Origin: Actinomyces provencensis
GTDB taxonomy: Bacteria > Actinomycetota > Actinomycetes > Actinomycetales > Actinomycetaceae
Direction: 5' to 3'
NCBI RefSeq assembly: GCF_900155435.1
Contig: NZ_LT700212.1
Coordinates: 1,778,102 to 1,842,101, forward strand
DNA: 64,000 nt
Part shown: piece after piece, positions 31,595-42,455 of the stretch
Layout: every line of letters begins with the position of its first letter
Numbering within the stretch: the first letter of the stretch is position 1
Program-made: the position numbers and the translations under genes
The notes under the pieces: model-generated
Databases searched by the model: none
Told to the model about the DNA's origin: nothing
What the model saw: the letters and a program-made list of their open reading frames with translations, nothing else

Positions 31595-32509
31595 TCAGAC
31601 CTTCGTGTACTTCGCCAGGGAGAACCCGGATGCCACCAGGGACAGCACGAGGGCTGCCAGCACCAGCAGGGGCGTCATGATCCACACCTCGCGCATTCCG
31701 ATGAAGCTGGTCCACTGGAAGGCCTGGGCGAGCCAGCCGTCCACCAGGAAGTGGACGCCCGCGAAGAGGGCACCCACCGCCAGTCCGGCACCGATGAGGG
31801 CGGCGATCGCGCCCTCGATCATGAACGGGGCCTGGATGAACAGGGTCGAGGCACCCACCAGACGCATGATCGACGTCTCCTGCTCACGGCTCATGGCCGA
31901 CAGTCGGATGGTGGTGGTGATCAGCAGGATGGCGGCGATGGTCATGACGGCCGCCAGACCCAGGGAGAGCATCTTCGCCTTGTCGATGACCTGGAACAGT
32001 GGCTCCACCAGCTCACGCTGGTCCTTGACGACCGAGACACCCGGCGTCCCGGTGAACTCCTCCTTGATGATCGAGTACTGCTCGGGGTTGACCAGCTTCA
32101 CGCGGAAGGAGACCTGCAGCATGTCGGCGGTGGTCCACTGGCCCAACGGGGAGTCACCGAAGAGCTTCTGGAAGTTCTCGTACGCCTCTTCCTTGGACTC
32201 CTCGTAGACCTCCTTGACGTAGGGCTTGAGCTCCTCGGAGTTCAGCTTCTCGCGCACGGCGGCGATCTGGTCGTCCGTGGCCTCGTCCCCGTTGCAGGAC
32301 GGGGTCTCGTCGTCGGTGGCACACATGTAGATCGAGACCTCGATCTTGTCGTACCACTCGCTCTTCATGCGCCCGACCTGCATCTGGGCCAGACCCGCGA
32401 CGCCCACGAACAGGAGAGACACGAAGGTGACGATGACGACGGCCACCGACATGGCGCGGTTGCGGGTCAGGCCCTTGCCGACCTCGGAGAGGATGAAACG
32501 CAGCTTCAT
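31595..32509 (-). CDS. ftsX: Cell-division protein FtsX
   Basis: 304 residues. One helix near the N-terminus (about 20-42), a large extracytoplasmic loop (about 45-170) containing two cysteines, then three helices in the C-terminal half, the FtsX/MacB topology. 'MSREQETSIMRLVGASTLFI' is the conserved cytoplasmic coupling region that meets FtsE. It starts 4 bp after the ftsE stop. Confidence 0.94.
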   Translation of the reverse strand: MKLRFILSEVGKGLTRNRAMSVAVVIVTFVSLLFVGVAGLAQMQVGRMKSEWYDKIEVSIYMCATDDETPSCNGDEATDDQIAAVREKLNSEELKPYVKEVYEESKEEAYENFQKLFGDSPLGQWTTADMLQVSFRVKLVNPEQYSIIKEEFTGTPGVSVVKDQRELVEPLFQVIDKAKMLSLGLAAVMTIAAILLITTTIRLSAMSREQETSIMRLVGASTLFIQAPFMIEGAIAALIGAGLAVGALFAGVHFLVDGWLAQAFQWTSFIGMREVWIMTPLLVLAALVLSLVASGFSLAKYTKV

Positions 32510-32513
32510 GACC

Positions 32514-33203
32514 TCACCTCACCGCCCCGTAGACGCCGCGTGACTGGTCACGGATGACGGCGCCGTCCTGCAGTTCGATGACGCGCTTGCGCATCTGGTT
32601 GACGATGTCGGCGTCGTGGGTGGCCATGACCACCGTGGTACCGGTGCGGTTGATGCGGTCCAGGAGGCGCATGATGCCCAGACTCGTGTCGGGATCGAGG
32701 TTGCCGGTGGGCTCGTCGGCCAGCAGCAGCTTGGGGCGGTTGACCATGGCGCGTGCAATGGCGACTCGCTGTTCCTCACCGCCGGAGAGCTCATGGGGCA
32801 GACGCTTCTCCTTGCCGGAGAGGCCCACCAGGTCCAACACGTCGGGAACTGCCGTCTGGATGGCGTGGCGCGGTCTGCCGATCACCTGCATGGCCAGTGC
32901 CACGTTCTCGTAGACGGACTTCGACGGAAGCAGGCGGAAGTCCTGGAAGACGGTCCCGATCTGGCGGCGCAGCTTGGGCACCGCCCAGCGCGAGAGCTTC
33001 CCGGTGTCCAACCCGAGCACCCAGGCATGTCCGGAGGTGGGGGTGATCTCGCGGAGGACGAGCTGGAGGAAGGTGGACTTGCCCGATCCGGACTTGCCGA
33101 CGAGGAAGACGAACTCCTCCCGCTCCACCTCCAGGGAGACGTCGTCAAGTGCCGGGCGTGCGCCAGGGGCGTACACCTTCGTCACGTGGTCGAAGCGAAT
33201 CAT
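32514..33203 (-). CDS. ftsE: Cell-division ATP-binding protein FtsE
   Basis: 229 residues. ABC ATPase: Walker A '[11 protein letters not shown]', Q-loop '[10 protein letters not shown]', signature '[15 protein letters not shown]' (E for the usual Q), Walker B '[12 protein letters not shown]', H-loop 'MATHD'. Start ATG 33203 gives the family N-terminus [11 protein letters not shown]; the longer open frame to 34223 only reads prfB out of phase. Powers FtsX at the septum. Confidence 0.95.
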   Translation of the reverse strand: MIRFDHVTKVYAPGARPALDDVSLEVEREEFVFLVGKSGSGKSTFLQLVLREITPTSGHAWVLGLDTGKLSRWAVPKLRRQIGTVFQDFRLLPSKSVYENVALAMQVIGRPRHAIQTAVPDVLDLVGLSGKEKRLPHELSGGEEQRVAIARAMVNRPKLLLADEPTGNLDPDTSLGIMRLLDRINRTGTTVVMATHDADIVNQMRKRVIELQDGAVIRDQSRGVYGAVR

Positions 33204-33339
33204 GGGGCCGTCTCTGTCGGGGAAGGGGTCAGTGGCCAGAGTAGGTGCGCTGCCTCCGGCGCGCAGCGCGCGACACGCCGCCACCAGCTCCCCCACAGGT
33301 TCGCCCCGGGACCCGCCGGTCAGACCCGGCGGTGGTGCA

Positions 33340-34458
33340 TCACTGGGCGGCGTGCTGCTGGTTCTTGCGCCAGCGGATGCCAGCGTTGATGAAACCGTCG
33401 ATGTCGCCGTCGAAGACGGACTGCGGGTTGCCGGACTCGTACTCGGTGCGCAGGTCCTTGACCATCTGGTACGGCTGGAGCACGTAGGAGCGCATCTGGT
33501 CACCCCAGGAGGCCTTGACGTCCCCGGCGAGTTCCTTCTTCTTCGCCTGCTCCTGCTCGTGCTGGAGGACCAGCAGGCGGGACTGGAGGACGCGCATGGC
33601 GGCCGCGCGGTTCTGGATCTGGGACTTCTCGTCCTGCATGGACACCACGATCCCCGTCGGGAGGTGGGTGATGCGCACGGCGGAGTCGGTCGTGTTGACC
33701 GACTGGCCCCCGGGGCCGGAGGAACGGAAGACGTCGATCTTGATGTCGGTGTCGGGGACGTCGACATGGTCGGTCGACTCGATGAGCGGGATGACCTCGA
33801 CCGCGGCGAAGGAGGTCTGGCGACGGCCCTGGTTGTCGAAGGGGCTGATACGCACCAGGCGGTGCGTGCCGGCCTCGACCGAGAGCGTGCCGTAGGCATA
33901 GGGCGCCTGGACCTCGAAGGTCGCGGACTTGATGCCCGCCTCCTCCGCGTAGGACGTGTCGAGCACCTTCGTGGAGTACCCGTGGCGCTCGGCCCAGCGC
34001 AGGTACATGCGCATGAGCATCTCCGCGAAGTCCGCCGCGTCCACGCCACCGGCCCCGGAGCGGATGGTGACGACGGCATTGCGCTCGTCGTACTCGCCGT
34101 CCAGGAGGGTGCGGATCTCCAGGTCGGAGAGGTCCTCCTTGAGCTTGACCAAGTCCACCTCGGCCTCGGCGAGGATCTCGGCGGACTCCTCCGGGTCCTC
34201 CCCGGCCATCTCGACCATGGCACCGAGGTCGTCGATGCGCTCCGACATCTTGGTGACCCGCTCCAGCTCGGACTGGGTGTGGCTGAGCTCGGAGGTGACC
34301 TCCTGGGCGCTGGCGGGGTCGTCCCACAGGTCAGGGGCAGCGGCCTTCTTCGACAACTCCTCGATCTGGGTGCGCAGGACGTCGGGCTGCGTCACGGCGA
34401 GGATGTTCTCCATCGTCGTGCGCAGTGATTGGATCTCTTCAGGGAACTCAGTGGCCAC
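33340..34458 (-). CDS. prfB: Peptide chain release factor 2
   Basis: 372 residues. GGQ catalytic motif in '[20 protein letters not shown]', UGA/UAA-reading SPF tripeptide in '[15 protein letters not shown]'. The frame is continuous with no internal UGA near codon 25, so the autoregulatory +1 frameshift known from enteric prfB is absent. Upstream of ftsE in the usual actinobacterial order prfB-ftsE-ftsX-smpB. Confidence 0.95.
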   Translation of the reverse strand: MATEFPEEIQSLRTTMENILAVTQPDVLRTQIEELSKKAAAPDLWDDPASAQEVTSELSHTQSELERVTKMSERIDDLGAMVEMAGEDPEESAEILAEAEVDLVKLKEDLSDLEIRTLLDGEYDERNAVVTIRSGAGGVDAADFAEMLMRMYLRWAERHGYSTKVLDTSYAEEAGIKSATFEVQAPYAYGTLSVEAGTHRLVRISPFDNQGRRQTSFAAVEVIPLIESTDHVDVPDTDIKIDVFRSSGPGGQSVNTTDSAVRITHLPTGIVVSMQDEKSQIQNRAAAMRVLQSRLLVLQHEQEQAKKKELAGDVKASWGDQMRSYVLQPYQMVKDLRTEYESGNPQSVFDGDIDGFINAGIRWRKNQQHAAQ

Positions 34459-34720
34459 CTGCCCAGCCTAGTCGATGCCCCGGCCGGGGAACTCCGGGGG
34501 CCGGGTCCGCCCCGCGACCCGCATGCCGTGGGCACCACCGCGGACCAGGCGGACGTCCCCGACGGTTGCGTGCGGTCGACACGCCCCCGGTGGCGTCCAC
34601 TGTCGATCTCACCGGCACTCGGGGGGCTCCACGGGCCCAGGACGGCCGTGAAGACGACCCCCACTGCAGGACGCCCCGGATCCGGCCTCGGCCCGCCCGC
34701 CGGACCGACGTCCGGCACCC
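34459..34720. other. No gene seen
   Basis: About 260 bp between prfB and the hydrolase pseudogene with no plausible start, family match or clear terminator. Confidence 0.4.
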
Positions 34721-35340
34721 TCACACACGGCGCGCGGCGGCGAACTCCTGGACGGCTCCGGTGACCCGTTCCACGGTGCGCAGGGACTCACGCCAGTGGC
34801 CGCGCAGCTGCAGGGAGTGGTCGCCACCGGGCACCTCGACCACGGCGTCGCCCAGCTCCCGCGCGGCGTCCGCGTCCCAGAGCGTGTCCGCCGTCCCCCC
34901 GACCGCCAGCACCCGCCGACCGGCCGGAACCCGCGGGTAGCGTCGGGGCATGTCCCTGGGCGAGCAGGGGCGTCAGCGCGACGACGTCCGCACCGGCCGC
35001 CAATGCACTCCCCGCCGCGAGGGTGCCGAGCGACTTGCCCACCAGCAGGTCGGGGGCGCGCCCTCCCGGGATGTGCGTCCGCGCTGCCGACCAGGCGTCC
35101 TCGACGAGGGCGGCCCCTGCGTCCAGGTCCTGCGGGAGTTCGATGCCCGTGGTGTCCCACTGCACGGTGAGGACCCTCCACCCGTCCTGGACCAGGGCGG
35201 TGGAGGCCCAGAACAGCAGTGGGTGCACGGCGGTGTACCCCATCCCGGGGATGACGACCGCCCACGGAGCCCCCGGACCTGCCTCCGCACCGGGTACGCC
35301 ACCGCGGTGCCACTCACTGATTCCCGTGATCGACGCCATG
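34721..35340 (-). pseudogene. Alpha/beta hydrolase-like gene, frameshifted
   Basis: From ATG 35340 (GGAGGAG upstream) the frame gives 'APWAVVIPGMGYTAVHPLLF' and 'DLLVGKSLGTLAAG', the nucleophile-elbow GxSxG variant GKSLG. After 'ALTPLLAQG' near 34950 the frame must shift; the continuation 'MPRRYPRVPAGRRVLAVGG' ... 'VPGGDHSLQLRGHW' supplies the catalytic-His region and ends at 34721. A single-base insertion explains it. Sequencing error cannot be excluded. Confidence 0.65.
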
Positions 35341-35476
35341 TCCGACTCCTCCTCCACGATCCGTCCGGGACCCATTGTCCGACGTCGACCACGACCGGCG
35401 CCGGACGCCCGCCCTCTTCCCCGCGTCCCTTCCACCGGATCCCGGACGTTCGTCCACGAAGGCGCCGCCCGGATGA

Positions 35477-36853
<1,377 letters not shown>

Positions 36854-36952
36854 GCAGGACGGGTCCCGGTAGCGGGGTCCCTGCGGCGCGGGCCCAGGCA
36901 GCACGGGCCGCCCTCGTCGATGCGCCCCACCCACCCTGGAGGGAGCCGGCCG

Positions 36953-39709
36953 ATGGAAGCGCACAACACCGCGAGCACCGGGATCCCGGGCCTCGACCGC
37001 ACCATCGACCGGCTGCGCCTGGGGGACAACGTCGTGTGGCAGGTGGACGCCACCGGCGACTTCACCGAGGTCACGCTGCCCTACGTCCGGCGGGCCCTCG
37101 AGGTCGGGCGCGAGGTCCACTACATCCGTTTCTCCACCGCGCCCCCACTGCTGCCCGATCTCCCCGGGGTCGTGGTCCACGAGGTCGACGCCACCGCCGG
37201 GTTCGAGCTCTTCACCACGCGGATCCACCAGCTCATCGGGCAGTCCGGCACCTTCGCGTACTACGTGTTCGACTGCCTGAGCGACCTGCTGGACATCTGG
37301 CACTCCGACCTGATGGTGATGAACTTCTTCACCGTCACCTGTCCCTACCTCTACGACCTGGACACGGTCGCCTACTTCTGCCTCCTGCGGCGGCGCCACT
37401 CGGCCACCACCATCGCGGGGGTGCGCGAGACCACCCAGTTGCTCCTGGAGCTCCACCGCATCGACGACCAGCTCTACGTCCACCCGCTGAAGGTCTGGGC
37501 GCGCTACTCCCCCACGATGTTCTTCCCCCACCGCCTCGACGGCGACGAGGTGGAGCCCGTGACCTCCTCGGAGGAGTCGGCGCGTCTCTTCGCCACCCTG
37601 GGCGGACGCGTGGAGCTCACCGACCACTGGGCCGACCTGGTCGAGGACGCCCGCACAGCCCTCGTGGAGGGGGACGAGGAGGCCCGACGGGCTGCCCGTG
37701 ACCTGCTGCTGGAGGTCATGGTCGGGCGCGGGGGCCGACTGGTGGAGCTGTGCCGACGCCACTTCACCCTGGGGGACCTGCTGGGCGTCGCCCACCGACT
37801 GGTCGGCACCGGGCGCATCGGGGGCAAGAGCGTGGGCATGCTGTTGGCCCGCGCGATCCTCGACCATGACGGGGCGGATCGCTTCCGGGCGAACCTGGAG
37901 GCCCACGACTCCTTCTACGTCGGCTCCGACCACTTCTACACCTACGTCGTCTCCAACGGCTGGTGGCGCCTGCGCATGCAGCAGAAGGAGCCGGAGTCCT
38001 TCATGGAGGCGGGCGCGCGGCTGCGTGAGCGCCTGGCGCGGGGCAAGTTCCCGCCCTCGGTGCGCGAGGACTTCTGGCGGGTGCTGGACCACTTCGGGCA
38101 GTCCCCCTTCATCGTGCGCTCCTCCTCCCTGCTGGAGGACGACTACGGCAACGCCTTCGCCGGCAAGTACGAGTCGGTGTTCCTCGTCAACCAGGGTTCC
38201 CCCGAGGAGCGTCACCGCGCGCTGGAGGACGCGGTGCGCACGGTCTACGCCTCCTCCATGTCACCCGAGGCCCTCGCCTACCGGCGCCAGCGGGGCCTGG
38301 AGTTCCGTGACGAGCAGATGGCACTGCTGGTCCAGCGGGTCTCCGGGGACCACCACGGCGACCTCTTCTTCCCCCACGCCGCGGGCGTCGGGAACTCCGC
38401 CAACCTCTACGTCTGGTCCCCCGAGATCGACGCCGATGCCGGCATGCTGCGCATGGTGGTCGGGCTCGGCACGCGGGCCGTGGACCGCACGCGCAAGGAC
38501 TACGCCCGCATCGTCGCGCTGGGCGCCCCCCTCTCCCTCGGGCTCACGGACGAGGGCGACGCGGCACGCTTCTCGCAGAGACGCATGGACGTGCTCTCCC
38601 TGCCCACCGACGAGCGCATCGCCGTGCCCGTGGCACAGGTCGTGGAGGGGGACCGACCGACCGGTCGGGGCGTGCCCACGGGTGGGCCGGGCCGGGGCAG
38701 AGGTCACGCCGCGGGGTCGGGGGGTCGTCCGGGCGGGGTGGGGGGCAGTCGCGCGGACCGGCAGCTGGAAGAATCTGCCGGCTGGATTGCCGACGGAGCT
38801 GCCGGTGGGACTGCCGACGGAGCTGCCGGTGGGATTGCCGACGGGACTGCCGACGGGGCCGCAGAGGAAACGTGGTCCCTCTTCCTCAGCACCGATCGCG
38901 CAGCCGTGCGACGTCTGGAGGAACTCGGGCGACCCGCGAGCGCCGCGCCGCGGATCGTGGACTTCCACGGGCTGCTGGCGGACACGGACTTCGCCCCCTG
39001 GATGCGGGATGTCCTCGCGGCACTCCAGGGTGCCTACGACTACCCCGTCGACATCGAGTTCACACTGAACGTCACCCCGCGGGGCTGGCGGGTGAACCTC
39101 CTGCAGTGCCGTCCACTGCAGACGCGGGGACCCGGACGGGCCGTCGAGGTGGTCGAGCCGGAGGACCCCGCGCAGTGCCTGCTCGCCACCCGGGGCGGTT
39201 TCATGGGTGGCAATGTGCGCCTGGAGCTCGACCACGTGGTGCTGGTCCGCCCCGACGCCTACCTGGGCCTGGGCACGCAGGACCGCCACGAGGTGGCGCG
39301 CCGGGTCGGTGACCTCAACCGCGAGTTGGCCGGGCGCCACGTCATGTACCTGGGACCCGGGCGCTGGGGGACGACCACCCCGGGACTGGGGGTGCCGGTG
39401 ACCTTCGCCGAGATCTCGGGCGCCACGGTGCTGGGGGAACTGACCCACGCGCCGGGCGACTTCCACCCCGAGTTGTCCTGGGGCAGTCACTTCTTCCAGG
39501 ACCTGGTCGAGACCGGCATCTTCTACGTCGCCGTCATGGACGACGCACCCGGTACGGTGTTCAACCCGCAACTGGTCCTGGAGCGTCCCAATGTGCTGGC
39601 CGAGCTGGTTCCGGAGGCAGCGCCCCTGGCAGGGGTCGTCCACGTCGCGGCCTTCGAGGACCTGGAGCTGCGCGCGGATGTCGTCACCCAGCGCCTGGTG
39701 TGTTCCTGA
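36953..39709 (+). CDS. KaiC-like domain fused to PEP/pyruvate-binding (PPDK_N) enzyme
   Basis: About 918 residues from ATG 36953 (GGAGGGAG site). N-terminal 220 residues resemble a RecA/KaiC fold ('TGIPGLDRTIDRLRLGDNVV') but lack a Walker A GKT. The ATP-grasp PPDK_N domain follows: 'GTGRIGGKSVGMLLARAIL', 'PFIVRSSSLLEDDYGNAFAGKY', ending 'VNLLQCRPLQTRG'. A further C-terminal domain contains 'HVMYLGPGRWGTT'. The phosphohistidine and PEP-TIM barrel domains of true PEP synthase/PPDK are absent, so the reaction is uncertain. A repetitive low-complexity insert lies at about residues 590-645. Confidence 0.75.
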   Translation: MEAHNTASTGIPGLDRTIDRLRLGDNVVWQVDATGDFTEVTLPYVRRALEVGREVHYIRFSTAPPLLPDLPGVVVHEVDATAGFELFTTRIHQLIGQSGTFAYYVFDCLSDLLDIWHSDLMVMNFFTVTCPYLYDLDTVAYFCLLRRRHSATTIAGVRETTQLLLELHRIDDQLYVHPLKVWARYSPTMFFPHRLDGDEVEPVTSSEESARLFATLGGRVELTDHWADLVEDARTALVEGDEEARRAARDLLLEVMVGRGGRLVELCRRHFTLGDLLGVAHRLVGTGRIGGKSVGMLLARAILDHDGADRFRANLEAHDSFYVGSDHFYTYVVSNGWWRLRMQQKEPESFMEAGARLRERLARGKFPPSVREDFWRVLDHFGQSPFIVRSSSLLEDDYGNAFAGKYESVFLVNQGSPEERHRALEDAVRTVYASSMSPEALAYRRQRGLEFRDEQMALLVQRVSGDHHGDLFFPHAAGVGNSANLYVWSPEIDADAGMLRMVVGLGTRAVDRTRKDYARIVALGAPLSLGLTDEGDAARFSQRRMDVLSLPTDERIAVPVAQVVEGDRPTGRGVPTGGPGRGRGHAAGSGGRPGGVGGSRADRQLEESAGWIADGAAGGTADGAAGGIADGTADGAAEETWSLFLSTDRAAVRRLEELGRPASAAPRIVDFHGLLADTDFAPWMRDVLAALQGAYDYPVDIEFTLNVTPRGWRVNLLQCRPLQTRGPGRAVEVVEPEDPAQCLLATRGGFMGGNVRLELDHVVLVRPDAYLGLGTQDRHEVARRVGDLNRELAGRHVMYLGPGRWGTTTPGLGVPVTFAEISGATVLGELTHAPGDFHPELSWGSHFFQDLVETGIFYVAVMDDAPGTVFNPQLVLERPNVLAELVPEAAPLAGVVHVAAFEDLELRADVVTQRLVCS
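38785..38868 (+). repeat. 24-bp direct repeats inside PPDK-like gene
   Basis: About three and a half units of GAyTGCCGACGGAGCTGCCGGTGG-type repeat encode the Gly/Ala/Asp-rich insert (GTADGAAGGIADGTADGAAE). The length is a multiple of three, so expansion or contraction would keep the frame. Confidence 0.75.
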
Positions 39710-39750
39710 GCCCGGTCCGGCCCGGGTCCCGGCCCTGCTCGTGGTCGTGC

Positions 39751-40212
39751 TCAACGGGTCGTGGCCGAGGAGGTCGCCACCAGCGTGGGGGCGACCACGT
39801 CACCCAGGACCGGTGGGAGCAACGGCAGCGTCGCGGTCGCCGAGACCGTGACCGTGACACCCCCTGCAGTGGCCTCCACACCCAGCAGCGCCACTCCGCC
39901 CCCCACCGAGCAGGAGGTCGTCGAGAGCAGGGCGAGGGTGCTGCCCGCCTCCGCACTGGCGGCTCCCGGGGCCGGGAGCAGACGCCTCGGGCTACCGTCC
40001 GCTCCGTAGTAGGCGTCCGCATCCATCACGGCCGAGGCAGCGGCCGCCACCCTGTCCGCACAGGTGAGGAGCCGCCGGTCCTGCACGTGGACCACCGTGA
40101 TGGCCGCGAGGACCAGGACGACGGCCAGCAAGAGTGCGGTGAGGCCGATGACGAGGACCGAGATGCGGCCCGCGTCCGGATGCGCAGGGGGTACCCCGTG
40201 GCCATCACCCAT
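39751..40212 (-). CDS. TadG-like/Rv3654c-like membrane protein
   Basis: 153 residues. One N-terminal helix (about 17-42) followed by an extracytoplasmic domain with two cysteines ('TCADRVAAAASAVMDADAYY', 'TTSCSVGG'). Matches the actinobacterial TadE-associated 'helicase/secretion neighbourhood' type. Last gene of the tad operon, overlapping the previous gene. Confidence 0.7.
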   Translation of the reverse strand: MGDGHGVPPAHPDAGRISVLVIGLTALLLAVVLVLAAITVVHVQDRRLLTCADRVAAAASAVMDADAYYGADGSPRRLLPAPGAASAEAGSTLALLSTTSCSVGGGVALLGVEATAGGVTVTVSATATLPLLPPVLGDVVAPTLVATSSATTR

Positions 40213-40702
40213 CGAGACGCATCCCCTCCACCACTGCCTCCGACGTCGAGGTGACCGGGACGAGTCCTCGCTGCCCCACCCATCCCGGCACCAGGGGCAT
40301 CGGCACGGTCGTCGAGACCCTCACGCTCACCCGGGCCGACTCCCCGTGGCAACCGGCGGGCACACAGCCCATGGACACCTCCGCCGGTGCCGGCAGCCCG
40401 AAGTCGCCGAAGGCCAGGTCCACCTGTGCGCGTGCGGTGTCCAGGTCCGTGGGATCCCCCGCCAGCACCCGCGCCGCCTCCCGCGAGGCCGACTCGGCAG
40501 CGAAGACGCTCGCCTGGACCAGGGACAGCGACATCACCAGGTAGAGGACGGGGACGAGCAGCGCGACGACCAGCACGATGAACTCCACCAGGGCACCGCC
40601 GCGCTCGCCCTCGTCACAGGGGGTGCCGGGAGGCGTGCCCGGCCCGGTCGTGCGTGTCGCGCACTCGGGCCCGCCTGCGTGGACCCCGTGGTCAGGGAGC
40701 AT
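40205..40702 (-). CDS. TadE-like pilus-assembly protein
   Basis: 165 residues. 'ERGGALVEFIVLVVALLVPVL' is the TadE hallmark (G-x-x-x-x-E at the start of the hydrophobic helix). Extracytoplasmic C-terminal half with two cysteines. Overlaps both neighbours, consistent with one transcript. Confidence 0.8.
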   Translation of the reverse strand: MLPDHGVHAGGPECATRTTGPGTPPGTPCDEGERGGALVEFIVLVVALLVPVLYLVMSLSLVQASVFAAESASREAARVLAGDPTDLDTARAQVDLAFGDFGLPAPAEVSMGCVPAGCHGESARVSVRVSTTVPMPLVPGWVGQRGLVPVTSTSEAVVEGMRLDG

Positions 40703-41105
40703 CTCCGGCTCCCTCCACCAGGGAGCGTCCCCGAACCGTCAGCCACTCCCCCGGACCCCAGGCGAACAGCACCGGCAGCGACGTCGAGACGGTGACGACC
40801 AGTGTCTCGCGTCCACCGGTCACCTCGCGCGAGGTGGTGACCGTGCGGGGCCGTGACGCCCCCAGGGACTCGTCGAGGAGTTCCTGCGTGCGCGCGACGG
40901 CCTGGAGCTCCCCGCTGCCCTCGAGGGCGCCACGTCGTGCGCCCTCCCCCGCTGCCGAGATCGCGAGGTTGCGGGTGTGCAGCGCGAAGGCGGCCTGGAG
41001 CACCCCCAGGAAGACGAGGACGACCAGGGCCTGGGTGAGGACGTGCGCGACGACCTCGGAGCCCTCCTCGGGGTCCCTCCCCGGATCCGGACGGCGCGCA
41101 CGCAT
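40692..41105 (-). CDS. TadE-family minor pseudopilin-like protein
   Basis: 137 residues. 'EEGSEVVAHVLTQALVVLVF' has the prepilin-like acidic-hydrophobic junction with a helix at about 22-45, then a beta-rich domain. Starts 3 bp after the pilin gene. Probably a minor pilin or assembly factor. Confidence 0.75.
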   Translation of the reverse strand: MRARRPDPGRDPEEGSEVVAHVLTQALVVLVFLGVLQAAFALHTRNLAISAAGEGARRGALEGSGELQAVARTQELLDESLGASRPRTVTTSREVTGGRETLVVTVSTSLPVLFAWGPGEWLTVRGRSLVEGAGDAP

Positions 41106-41108
41106 CGT

Positions 41109-41312
41109 TCAGATCCCCGACACCCGGTCCATGGCCTCGTTGAAGATCTGGACCAGGCGCGTGCCCGCCACGGCCCAGATCGCTGCGACCAGGGCAGCCG
41201 TCATCAGCGTGATGAGGACCCACCCGGGCACGTCGCCGCGTTCGGGGTCCTCCCCCGGGTCCGGGCCCACGAGGTGCTGCAGTGCGTGGAACCAAGTGGT
41301 CAGTGTCTCCAT
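41109..41312 (-). CDS. Flp-type pilin-like protein
   Basis: 67 residues. 'RGDVPGWVLITLMTAALVAA' has the short leader, Gly-rich processing region and hydrophobic helix of Flp/DUF4244 pilins, followed by a short tail (NEAMDRVSGI). Likely the major subunit of the Tad pilus. No prepilin peptidase is encoded nearby. Confidence 0.75.
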   Translation of the reverse strand: METLTTWFHALQHLVGPDPGEDPERGDVPGWVLITLMTAALVAAIWAVAGTRLVQIFNEAMDRVSGI

Positions 41313-41427
41313 GGTGACCTCCTCAGGTCTGGGGTGGCGGTCGGGAACCGCGCGGGTCGGATCGGTCCGGGTCGGGGTCCGGGGTGATCGGTCCGGGTCC
41401 GGAGGAACGTGGGTGCGTGAGGGCCGC

Positions 41428-41512
41428 GGGGGCGCCGGGAACGTGGGGGCGCCGGGAACGTGGGGGCGCCGGGAACGTGGGGGCGCCGGGAACGTGGGGG
41501 CGCCGGGAACGT
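41428..41512. repeat. Five tandem 17-bp repeats
   Basis: Five perfect copies of GGGGGCGCCGGGAACGT with period 17, in the 250-bp gap between tadC and the pilin gene. Each contains GGCGCC and may form alternative hairpins. On the minus strand (tad direction) it reads as ACGTTCCCGGCGCCCCC repeats. Confidence 0.85.
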
Positions 41513-41561
41513 GGCTGCGTGGGGCGGGCCCGGACGGGAAGTGCCCCTGCGTGCGGGGTCG

Positions 41562-42455
41562 TCACGGCCCGATCCCCAGTGAGATGAGACCGGGGTAGAG
41601 GGCGAACAGCACCGTGACGGGCAGGATGAGGAACACGACGGGGACGAGCATGGCGATCTCGCGCCGGCCGCCCTGCTCCATGAGCCTCTGACGCGATGCC
41701 TCGCGGATGTCACGAGCCTGGTCGTGGAGGACTGCGGCCAGGGGTGTCCCCCTTTCGATCGCGGTCACCAGTGTCAGGCAGAGCCGGTCCAGGGAGGGGG
41801 AGTCATTGCGTGCGGCCAGGTCGTGGAGCGCACGGGTGGTGGGGCGTCCGAGACGGATCTCCTGGGCCGTGGCCTCCAGTTCCAGAGCCAGGGAGGAGGT
41901 GGAGGCATGCGCCACCCGCGACAGGGCACCCGGGACGGACTCCCCCGCGCCGATGGAGAGCGCGACGAGTTCGGAGGCATCGGGCACCTGGGCGTCCAGC
42001 AGCCTCTGACGGGTCCTCGCGCGCATGCCCAGCACCTGGTCCCACAGGGCGGCACCGATCAGGCCACCGACCACCATCAGCGGTGGGAGGACCAGCGGGC
42101 CCGCGCCCCTGCCCGTCCCCGCCGCTGCCACGACAGCTGCCGCGAGCACCATGCCGAGCACGGCGGAGGCGAACTGCTGCAGGCGGAAGGACCCGATCGT
42201 GCCGGCACGGCCCAGGAGCACCAGACGCCTCTCGACGCTCTCCGTCGTGGACCCCAGTGACTCCGCGACCCCGACCAGGCGTCCGCGCAGGGACCGCGCC
42301 ATCTCCCGGGCGACCCCACCACGTGCACGCCCGGGCATCCCCTGGGCCGCACGTGTCGCAAGGTCGGGACGGCTCGTCCTCCAGGCACCGGCGACTGCCA
42401 GGATCCCGGTCCCGATCCCGAGTCCCGAGGCTGCTGCCCACGCGAGCGCGGTCAT
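41562..42455 (-). CDS. tadC: Tad secretion membrane protein TadC
   Basis: 297 residues. Type II secretion F domain (T2SSF) in the second half: 'DASELVALSIGAGESVPGAL' ... 'LVTAIERGTPLAAVLHDQAR'. Four predicted helices: N-terminal, about 95-140 and C-terminal 'AMLVPVVFLILPVTVLFALY'. Inner-membrane platform protein of the Tad system. Start overlaps the tadB stop (ATGA). Confidence 0.88.
   Translation of the reverse strand: MTALAWAAASGLGIGTGILAVAGAWRTSRPDLATRAAQGMPGRARGGVAREMARSLRGRLVGVAESLGSTTESVERRLVLLGRAGTIGSFRLQQFASAVLGMVLAAAVVAAAGTGRGAGPLVLPPLMVVGGLIGAALWDQVLGMRARTRQRLLDAQVPDASELVALSIGAGESVPGALSRVAHASTSSLALELEATAQEIRLGRPTTRALHDLAARNDSPSLDRLCLTLVTAIERGTPLAAVLHDQARDIREASRQRLMEQGGRREIAMLVPVVFLILPVTVLFALYPGLISLGIGP

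Noticed and set aside
32514-34223. Single 569-residue protein containing FtsE
   Set aside because: The N-terminal 340 residues are the prfB sequence in a wrong frame; FtsE begins at ATG 33203.
33340-34458. Programmed +1 frameshift in prfB
   Set aside because: The reading frame is continuous from the start; no in-frame UGA near codon 25.
41428-41512. Possible CRISPR or minisatellite-encoded peptide
   Set aside because: 17-bp period is not a multiple of three and there are no spacers; lies in an intergenic gap.
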